Source of the DNA: a virus
IMG/VR virus record: IMGVR_UViG_3300033134_000011
Location: 1 to 27,171 of that record
DNA: 27,171 nucleotides
Strand: one strand, 5' to 3'
A program made the position numbers and the translations under genes. The stretch's first letter is position 1; each line of letters opens with the position of its first letter. The notes under the pieces are model-generated. The model was not told where the DNA came from, ran no database searches, and was given only the letters and a program-made list of their open reading frames with translations. Of this stretch, positions 22,020-27,171 are shown one piece after another.

Positions 22020-22898
22020 CTACGCCTGGGTTCCGGCGGGGATGCCCCGGGGGAAGATGAACGCGGCGAAGGATCCGGACGCGGCGCCCGCGGTGAGCGC
22101 CACGCCGATGCGCTCGCCGGCGGTGACGTTGCCCGAGGAGAGCGTCGACGCGCACGCGACGGCGAGGCCGCTGGCGTCGGCCTCGAAGAAGGCGCCGACC
22201 CCGATGGTCCCGTCCGCCAGCACCGCCGGGTGGAACCCGAAGATGCGGACGATGCCCGCGGCGTTGGCCGCGCCGGGTGAGTTGACGAGCACGCCCAGGG
22301 CCGGGTCGCCGGCGACGCACAGGACGAGCTTGCCGGAGCTGTTCAGCTTGACGAGCTTGCCCGCGGCGAGGGCGCCGTTCGCGGGGAAGACCACGTCGAC
22401 CGGGCCGCCGCCCTGGGGCGCGAGCGCACCGCTCTCGACCCAGACGCCGTCCGAATCGACCTGGATGATGCGGCCCGCCGCGACGCGGTTGGCCGTGACC
22501 GAGCCGCCGACCGTGCCAGCGGTGAGGCCCACGGTCTGGTCGTCGATCGCGTAGGCGGTCTGCCCGATGTTCGCGGCGGAGATCGCGTCGACGCCGCTGC
22601 CGTTCGCCCACTTGAAGACGCCGCGCTGGATCTGGCAGGCGATGCTGCCGGCCACGCCGGAGCCGGAGAAGGCCGAGGTGCCGGTCCCGGAGTTGTCGGC
22701 CTCGCGCTCGGCGCGGCCCAGGATGGCGATGGGCGGGTTGCTGCCGCCGGGCGTCGCGGGCACGGCGTAGCCGTTCGCGTCGACGCCGGTGAGGCCGCCC
22801 TGGTAGATGTGCGTGGAGGCCTCGACGCCGGGCTCGACGAGGCTGATGACCGCGTCGGTTCCCATCTTCTTCGTGTTGCGACCCGCCGTGAGCGCCAT
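22020..22898 (-). CDS. Capsid decoration/cement-like protein, two-domain
   Basis: A 292-aa protein directly upstream of the capsid gene. It seems to hold two similar beta-rich halves: about 1-160 ('HIYQGGLTGVDANGYAVPAT', 'GRAEREADNSG') and about 168-292 ('ALAAGKLVKLNSSGKLVLCV', 'AGERIGVALTAGAASGSFAA'). Both resemble short DUF2190-like decoration proteins of about 110 aa, which bind the outside of the capsid. The second half fits better than the first. AAGGAGACGACG lies before ATG 22898. The role is inferred from position and style. Confidence 0.72.
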   Translation of the reverse strand: MALTAGRNTKKMGTDAVISLVEPGVEASTHIYQGGLTGVDANGYAVPATPGGSNPPIAILGRAEREADNSGTGTSAFSGSGVAGSIACQIQRGVFKWANGSGVDAISAANIGQTAYAIDDQTVGLTAGTVGGSVTANRVAAGRIIQVDSDGVWVESGALAPQGGGPVDVVFPANGALAAGKLVKLNSSGKLVLCVAGDPALGVLVNSPGAANAAGIVRIFGFHPAVLADGTIGVGAFFEADASGLAVACASTLSSGNVTAGERIGVALTAGAASGSFAAFIFPRGIPAGTQA

Positions 22899-22907
22899 CG
22901 TCGTCTC

Positions 22908-22954
22908 CTTGAAAAGCAAAAACCCCGGCGACCGCGTCTAGCGGTTCACCGGGG
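22908..22954 (-). terminator. Intrinsic terminator (or attenuator) inside the late operon
   Basis: On the minus strand, CCCCGG (22954-22949) pairs with CCGGGG (22928-22923), and ACCGC with GCGGT inside, around a 5-base loop. The stem is followed at once by TTTTTGCTTTT (22922-22912). This is a canonical rho-independent terminator for right-to-left transcription. It lies 10-25 bases before the decoration start, with the ribosome-binding site directly after the T-run. It must be partial or bypassed if the capsid genes are to be expressed from the same mRNA. Confidence 0.82.
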
Positions 22955-22992
22955 CCGGTTGTTCCGTACCTCGTGAGGCTATGGAGCAGGGT

Positions 22993-23142
22993 TCAGTTCG
23001 AGAGCTTCTCCTCGTTCGTCGCCTTCACCTTCACCGGACGGCCCGCCTGCAACGTGACCGTGAGCTCGCCCCAGGCCTTGCTCTTCTTCATCTGGCGGAG
23101 CTGGTTGAGCACGTGGGCCTCGTCTGGCGTCAGGTCCTGCAT
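22993..23142 (-). CDS. 49-aa protein, possibly DUF2292/YezD-like
   Basis: A short gene coupled to the protease stop (TGATG at 23142). It reads MQDLTPDEAHVLNQLRQMKK followed by a strand pair 'WGELTVTLQAGRPVKVKATN' and ends EEKLSN. A short helix followed by 'G-V-I-x-DGR-V-x-I-x-x-T-E-K-x-x-L' is the layout of the small DUF2292 family, of unknown function, and this sequence approximates it. It is real by coupling, codon use and position; the family assignment is tentative. Confidence 0.68.
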   Translation of the reverse strand: MQDLTPDEAHVLNQLRQMKKSKAWGELTVTLQAGRPVKVKATNEEKLSN

Positions 23143-23873
23143 CAGCTCCGGACGGCGCCCGCGGCGCGCTTCTTGTCGAGGCCTTCCTTCAGCTTGCCGG
23201 CGTCGACGCCCAGCGAGCTCGCGACGGACCGCTGGCTCGCGGTGGGCTCGCCGCCCGCCTGCTTCTCGAGCTCGGCCTCCTCCTCGGCCGTGAGCCGGCG
23301 GGAGCTCTTGCCGAAGCGGACCGGCGCGGCCGACAGGAACCCGCGCAGCTCCTCGGGGTCCTTCTCGCCCATCTTGCGGGCCCACTTCTCGAGCTCCTTG
23401 TTCAGCTTGCCGTCGGCGAAGCCCTGGGTGATGAGCTCCTCCACCTCGGACTTGCGCGACTTCGTCTCGAGCGCGGCGAGCCGCGCGGCCATGTCCTTGG
23501 TGCCCTCGGCCGAGGACTTCAGCCCGGCGATGATGCCCTTCGCCTCGGAGAGGCTCTTGGCGCCGAGCAGCGAGAGCAGCTCGCGGCTGCCGCGAACGAG
23601 GGCCGAGGCCTTCTCCTTGCCATCGCCTCCCTCGTCGTCGTCGCCACCCTCGTCCTCGTCCTCGTCGCCGTCGTCTCCGTCCGCGGCGTCGCACATCGCC
23701 TTCAGGTCCTCGTGCTTCTCCCCGAGGCCCTTGGCGAGCGCGGCGAGCTCGTCGTCGGTCGGCTTCTCGCCGTCCATGAACGCCTTGAGCTTGTCCTTCG
23801 AGAGGCCGCTCTTCTTGGCCATCTCGTCGAGTGGCATCTCGTGCTCCGACAGGTGCGAGGCCAGCGTCTTCAT
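23142..23873 (-). CDS. Probable nested scaffold protein (Mu gpZ-like) starting within the protease gene
   Basis: An in-frame ATG at 23873 (residue 289 of the protease) follows GGAGAAGG at a spacing of about 5 bases. It would give a 243-aa protein made of the HTH-like part, acidic linker and helical scaffold. In Mu, scaffold Z is made in just this way from within gene I, and lambda Nu3 from within C. The start coincides exactly with the boundary between the insert domain and the HTH-like domain, which strengthens the call. Use of this start is not proven. Confidence 0.6.
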   Translation of the reverse strand: MKTLASHLSEHEMPLDEMAKKSGLSKDKLKAFMDGEKPTDDELAALAKGLGEKHEDLKAMCDAADGDDGDEDEDEGGDDDEGGDGKEKASALVRGSRELLSLLGAKSLSEAKGIIAGLKSSAEGTKDMAARLAALETKSRKSEVEELITQGFADGKLNKELEKWARKMGEKDPEELRGFLSAAPVRFGKSSRRLTAEEEAELEKQAGGEPTASQRSVASSLGVDAGKLKEGLDKKRAAGAVRS

Positions 23874-24737
23874 GGTCGCCTTCTCCGTCTCCCAGGGCGC
23901 CTTCGCGCCCCACTGGTGGTAGTGCCGCTCGAGGTGCCGCCGCACTGCCGGAACGTCTGCACTCGCAATCGATACACCACCGCGCCCGCCTTGCAAGGCG
24001 GCCGCGGCAGCGATGACTCCCTGCTTCACGGTGACGAACTTCCCGCCGCGAATGTCGTGATGCGGGAGCTTCAACTGCGCCAGCGTTTTTCCGTCGCCCT
24101 CGACGTAGGCGAATCCGCGCGCGAGCTTCTTCCAGTCGATCGTCTCGCGTTTTCCGCTGCCGTCCGACGAGGCCCATTTTTGCAGCCGCTTCACCGCGGC
24201 GGCTCCGTCCCACGCTCCGTCGACGATCGGCGCGGCCTGGTACGCCACGGCGGACGCGGCCATCAGCGGCTTCTGGTCGAGCGCCGGAATGTTCACGAGC
24301 GCGCCGTTGACGTAGTCGAGGACCTCGAGCTCGTCGGTGTGGTCGAACGCCGGCGAGAAGTACCTCACCTTGTCCGTCTTCAGTCGCTCGACGGCCTCGG
24401 GCTCCCACTTCACGTTGACGGCCCACAGCCCGTCCTCGCGCAGCTCGACGTCGTACCAGGCCGCCGCTTCGATCGCGTCAGCGTCGGCGCCGGGCTCGAG
24501 GCTGTTGTGGTTGTAGTCCAGCATGAACTGGACGCCGGCGGCCTGGCGCTCGGCCGCCCAGTCGGCGATCTCCTTCGCCTTCTCGGGCGTGAGCTCGTAC
24601 TCGAGCTCGACGATCCCTTCCCCGCCGATGAGCTTCGTAGCCTTGAACTTGCCCATCGGCAGGAGCTTGAACTCGCTCGGCGGTCCCTTGTCGGTGACCT
24701 CGACGCGCGCGAGCACCGTCCGCTTCGCGGTCTTCAT
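23142..24737 (-). CDS. Head maturation protease with scaffold domain, Mu gpI-like
   Basis: A 531-aa protein. Residues 1-165 are the gpI-type protease ('FMLDYNHNSLEPGADADAIE', 'YFSPAFDHTDELEVLDYVNG', 'ALVNIPALDQKPL'); 'DYNH' is the candidate catalytic His region. Residues about 176-283 are an inserted domain with 'LPHHDIRGGKF' and 'VRRHLERHYHQWG', seen in other phage proteases. Residues about 292-345 resemble an XRE-type helix-turn-helix. An acidic linker (350-376, almost all Asp/Glu/Gly) leads to a charged helical scaffold-like C-terminus (380-531). It should process the scaffold during head assembly. ATG 24737 overlaps the MuF stop by 4 bases. It is longer than Mu gpI (about 361 aa), mainly because of the insert and HTH. 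Confidence 0.87.
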   Translation of the reverse strand: MKTAKRTVLARVEVTDKGPPSEFKLLPMGKFKATKLIGGEGIVELEYELTPEKAKEIADWAAERQAAGVQFMLDYNHNSLEPGADADAIEAAAWYDVELREDGLWAVNVKWEPEAVERLKTDKVRYFSPAFDHTDELEVLDYVNGALVNIPALDQKPLMAASAVAYQAAPIVDGAWDGAAAVKRLQKWASSDGSGKRETIDWKKLARGFAYVEGDGKTLAQLKLPHHDIRGGKFVTVKQGVIAAAAALQGGRGGVSIASADVPAVRRHLERHYHQWGAKAPWETEKATMKTLASHLSEHEMPLDEMAKKSGLSKDKLKAFMDGEKPTDDELAALAKGLGEKHEDLKAMCDAADGDDGDEDEDEGGDDDEGGDGKEKASALVRGSRELLSLLGAKSLSEAKGIIAGLKSSAEGTKDMAARLAALETKSRKSEVEELITQGFADGKLNKELEKWARKMGEKDPEELRGFLSAAPVRFGKSSRRLTAEEEAELEKQAGGEPTASQRSVASSLGVDAGKLKEGLDKKRAAGAVRS

Positions 24738-25408
24738 CGCAGCCGCTCCTCCGCCACCTGGCGCAGCTCGGGCGGGTAGTGGGACAGGTCGGGCTTCCAG
24801 CCGAAGCCGGGCGTGCCGCCGAAGCCGTCGTCCGCGGCGACGTCGGGCGGGCTCGCCTCGAGGCCGAGCTCCTGGGCCTCCTCCTCGGTGAGGTCGACCT
24901 CCTGGGTGCGACACGAGAAATGCAGCGGCGGGTGGTGGCTCGCGATGAACGCGCCGTCCTTCGGGAACGCGCCGAGGCCGTTGAGCGCCTCGCAGATGTC
25001 GCTCTCGCGCGAGTCCGGGACGGTGTCGAGCCGGACGTACGGACGCTGCCGCCGCGCCGCCGGCGAGTACTGCTCGCGGTAGCGGCCGGCGCTGTACGAC
25101 GTCTGCAGGTTCGTCCGGAAGATGGTCTCGAGGCGGCCGGGGATCTCGCCGCCCCATGCGTCCTCGAGCACGTCGGCGACGGCCTCCTGGAAGTCGGCGA
25201 AGGGCGTGCCCTGATCGATGGAGCTCTCGAGCGCGTTCCAGACCGCGGTGACGACGTCGAGCTGCGTGGCGCCGGTGACGTAGAAGGCGAGCTCGGCTGC
25301 CTCCTGCTCGAGCGCCGCGAGCTCCTCGTCGGTGAGCGGGACGCGCGCCTTGAACCAGCCGATCGCGGCCTCGAACTTCATCGGGTCAATGGGAGCCTCG
25401 AACGCCAT
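24734..25408 (-). CDS. Phage head morphogenesis protein, MuF (gp30-like)
   Basis: A 224-aa protein carrying the MuF signature 'RLETIFRTNLQTSYSAGRY' and the later 'HPPLHFSCRTQEVDLTEEEA'. A helical N-terminus precedes these ('FKARVPLTDEELAALEQEAA'). MuF proteins are minor head components that enter the procapsid with the portal. It is shorter than Mu gpF (about 425 aa) and carries no C-terminal toxin-like domain. The start overlaps the portal stop (TGATG); the stop overlaps the protease start (ATGA). Confidence 0.9.
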   Translation of the reverse strand: MAFEAPIDPMKFEAAIGWFKARVPLTDEELAALEQEAAELAFYVTGATQLDVVTAVWNALESSIDQGTPFADFQEAVADVLEDAWGGEIPGRLETIFRTNLQTSYSAGRYREQYSPAARRQRPYVRLDTVPDSRESDICEALNGLGAFPKDGAFIASHHPPLHFSCRTQEVDLTEEEAQELGLEASPPDVAADDGFGGTPGFGWKPDLSHYPPELRQVAEERLR

Positions 25409-27081
25409 CAGCCGTCCTTGCGCTTCGCCGAGAGCCGACCCGCGGCCGCGGCCATGATGAGCGCCCGCTGCATGAGCACCTGGAAGCGCTCGCCGTCCAT
25501 CGAGCTGAAGGCCCGCTTCAGCCGCCGACGCAGGTCCTCGCCGTCCCGTGCGTTCAGGACGGCGCGCTTGACGAGCTGCACGTCGGTCGAGAGCGCGCGG
25601 CCGCCGGCGCGCTGCGCCTCGTCGCCCAGGGCGTCCGCGTAGAGCTGGCCCTCGACGTGGCGGCTGCCCGTCGCTCGCGGCTTCGGCCGCGCGCTGAGCT
25701 GCTCGCTGCCGTCGCCTTCGATGCCGGGGTCCTCCGGTCCCGCCGGGTCGTCGGTCGGCTGGCCCTCGTCTGGGTTCTCGCCGCCGCCGGCGCCGCCCGG
25801 CTCACCGGCGGGCAGCATCCCGTCGCCGCGCAGCGGCAGCCCGAAGAGATCGGAGATCTCCTGCCAGTCGAGTGCGACGCCGGCGGTGCTGAAGTTCACC
25901 GCGGCGTTCGAGAGGTCGAGGAAGACCCCGGCCTTCTTCTCGAGGTCCTCGGGCTCCTCGACCTGCCACGTCGGCCAGGGCGCGTGGTCCTCGCCGCCCG
26001 GGTAGTACCAACCGGCCCACCAGGCCACGGGGCCGTTGCGCAGGAACGTCGAGAGGCACTGGCCATCGAACTTCGTGACGCCGGCCTCGGTGTGCTGGTG
26101 CTGCTTCGCCGCGCCGAAGCTGCCCTTCGCGCCGATGTCGGTCGTGAGGTTCTGCCCGAGCACGGCGATGTCGATGCACTTGTCCGTGTCCTCCTTCAGC
26201 TTCTGGATGCCCTCCCAGCTCTCGCTGCGCGCCTCGAGCAGCTCGAGGTTGTAGAGCGGCTTGCCGTCCGGCCCCATCGGCAGCTTGATGAGCCCCTCGC
26301 TCGAGAGCGACTTCAACGAGGTGAAGAAGTCGTTCTTCTCGTCGGGCTCCGCATTGGCGGGGATCGTCGCCTTCTTGATGGGCAGCCCGTGCACTTCCGA
26401 GAAGCGGGCCCAGTCGCGCTGCGCCCACTTGCGCAGGAGCCAGAGTACCGCGGTCGAGCGGATGAGTGCCTCGCGCCAGAACTTGTTGTCGGCCCCGTAC
26501 GGCGTGTAGATGAGCCACTCCGGGTCCTCGGGGTCGAGCTCGATCATGCCCTCGTTCTGGGTGATGAGCACGAACCGACGGGTCAGGAAGTTGTAGTAGC
26601 TGTTCGACGGGTGCCAGACCCGCGCGCGCTGGATCCACTCGCCGCCGCTGCGCTCCCACACGAGCTGACCGAAGCCGACCCCGATGCCGTTGCCCCAGTC
26701 GAGCAGCTGGGACAGGCTGTTCTCGGGGAACATCTGCCACCAGCGGAGCTTGAGCTCCTCGGCCATCCGCTTCGCCAGCGGAGTCGGGTCGGCCGGCTGG
26801 AAGTCCATCGGCAGGCCGAGCAGGTTGGTCTGCCGCTTGCGGAGCGCGGAGTGGAAGCGGTCGTCGGTCCGCATCTCGTCCCAGAGCAGCGCGGCCGGCT
26901 TGATGCGCCCGAGCTGCAGGCCGTAGAGCGCCTCGCGCACCGAGCCGACCGTCTCCCAGGTCGGCCACGGGTAGATGGGGATCTCGACGAGGCGATCGCC
27001 CTTCGTGGGCGGCGGCTCCTTGAAGCGGCGCGAGTTGCCGGACAGCCACGCGCCCAGCCTGCGAAGGCTCGCGAACTGCAT
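25408..27081 (-). CDS. Portal protein, Mu gp29-like (DUF935)
   Basis: A 557-aa protein forming the dodecameric ring at the head vertex through which DNA is packaged. Visible family features: 'ALRKRQTNLLGLPMDFQPAD' in the N-terminal wing, 'ARFSEVHGLPIKKATIPANA' in the centre, and 'VLGQNLTTDIGAKGSFGAAK' followed by 'QHQHTEAGV' in the clip/stem region. The C-terminal about 110 residues (Gly/Pro/Asp-rich and then helical) are variable. Codon coupling on both sides (TGATG) fixes the start at 27081. Confidence 0.93.
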   Translation of the reverse strand: MQFASLRRLGAWLSGNSRRFKEPPPTKGDRLVEIPIYPWPTWETVGSVREALYGLQLGRIKPAALLWDEMRTDDRFHSALRKRQTNLLGLPMDFQPADPTPLAKRMAEELKLRWWQMFPENSLSQLLDWGNGIGVGFGQLVWERSGGEWIQRARVWHPSNSYYNFLTRRFVLITQNEGMIELDPEDPEWLIYTPYGADNKFWREALIRSTAVLWLLRKWAQRDWARFSEVHGLPIKKATIPANAEPDEKNDFFTSLKSLSSEGLIKLPMGPDGKPLYNLELLEARSESWEGIQKLKEDTDKCIDIAVLGQNLTTDIGAKGSFGAAKQHQHTEAGVTKFDGQCLSTFLRNGPVAWWAGWYYPGGEDHAPWPTWQVEEPEDLEKKAGVFLDLSNAAVNFSTAGVALDWQEISDLFGLPLRGDGMLPAGEPGGAGGGENPDEGQPTDDPAGPEDPGIEGDGSEQLSARPKPRATGSRHVEGQLYADALGDEAQRAGGRALSTDVQLVKRAVLNARDGEDLRRRLKRAFSSMDGERFQVLMQRALIMAAAAGRLSAKRKDG

Positions 27082-27171
27082 CAGCGCATCTCGAGCTTCG
27101 GCACGCCCCGGGTGAGCCGAAGGCGCAGCCTGGCTCCGATCGCGGGCGCCTGCTTCTCGGCCGGGACCGGC
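27081..27171 (-). CDS. C-terminal end of an upstream phage gene (partial)
   Basis: The last 29 codons and stop (TGA 27083-27081) of a gene continuing past the window edge, overlapping the portal start as TGATG. The visible peptide is basic, ending 'RLTRGVPKLEMR'. In Mu-like phages the terminase large subunit (gp28) precedes the portal, so this is probably its end, but the residues shown are too few to confirm. Confidence 0.5.
   Translation of the reverse strand, partial: PVPAEKQAPAIGARLRLRLTRGVPKLEMR

Larger units (their letters stand above)
1207..27171 (-). mobile_element. Mu-like (FluMu-type) contractile-tail prophage, late region only
   Basis: An uninterrupted head-tail-lysis gene set on the minus strand follows Mu order: portal, MuF, protease/scaffold, decoration, capsid, gp35/36/37-like, sheath, tube, gp41, tape measure, hub, gp45, gp46, gp47, gp48, fibre, lysis. 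One difference is that the gpG-like gene sits after gp36, not between MuF and protease. The left boundary is given as just after the tRNA but is not proven; the last phage gene stops at 1322. The right end, terminase and early genes lie outside the window. Only one phage gene has an obvious lesion (1322-1640), so the element may be largely intact. Confidence 0.9.

Noticed and set aside
24734-25408. MuF protein as a polymorphic toxin carrier
   Set aside because: Some MuF proteins carry C-terminal toxin domains, but this one is short and ends soon after the conserved HPPLHFSCR motif.

Overview
The window is very GC-rich DNA in which nearly every base is coding. It shows a few hundred bases of bacterial chromosome at the left (1-1206) and then the late half of a Mu-like (FluMu-type) contractile-tailed prophage. 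Base composition, Ala/Pro-rich host proteins, a lipoprotein with a long Ser/Gly linker and many Asp-Gly-Gly/Asp-Ala-Gly words suggest a myxobacterium, most like Anaeromyxobacter. That is an inference, because no phylogenetic marker gene is present.

Layout. 3-1070 (+) is a host single-pass membrane protein resembling an ECF anti-sigma factor. 1134-1206 is tRNA-Thr(CGT), and a perfect 14-bp parS-like palindrome lies 20 bp after it. From 1322 to the right edge almost every gene is on the minus strand, so the phage late operon is read from right to left. In transcription order it encodes: the end of an unidentified gene (probably terminase), a DUF935-type portal, a MuF-type head protein, a protease with a probable nested scaffold, a 49-aa protein, a decoration-like protein, a gpT-like major capsid protein, gp35/gp36-like proteins, gpG- and gp37-like proteins, a small unknown, tail sheath, tail tube, a tail-assembly chaperone with a programmed -1 frameshift, tape measure, hub proteins, gpV-like spike, an inserted pair of exported genes (932-aa fibre plus 84-aa partner), gp46/gp25-like wedge, baseplate J, a gp48-like protein and a short tail-fibre protein. 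A lysis region follows: exported, coiled-coil/TM and polytopic membrane proteins, a GH19-type endolysin and a frameshifted small gene. One gene inside the phage, 5009-5572, points the other way. It encodes a Ser-rich, Cys-rich lipoprotein and looks like a moron.

How it works together. Most neighbouring genes overlap by ATGA, GTGA or TGATG, which points to translational coupling along one long mRNA. The only gaps over 40 bp between late genes from the portal to the tail fibre flank the decoration, capsid and tube genes. Each of these four gaps holds a stem-loop, and one is a canonical intrinsic terminator just before the decoration gene. This suggests RNA-level control of stoichiometry. Early genes (transposase or integrase, repressor) and the other prophage end lie outside the window, so the mode of integration cannot be decided.

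Most unusual points: a fibre-like protein with a Sec signal peptide inserted between baseplate genes; a beta domain found twice in the sheath and twice in baseplate J; an XRE-like helix-turn-helix at the start of the predicted nested scaffold; a parS-like site at the prophage edge; and the antisense lipoprotein moron.
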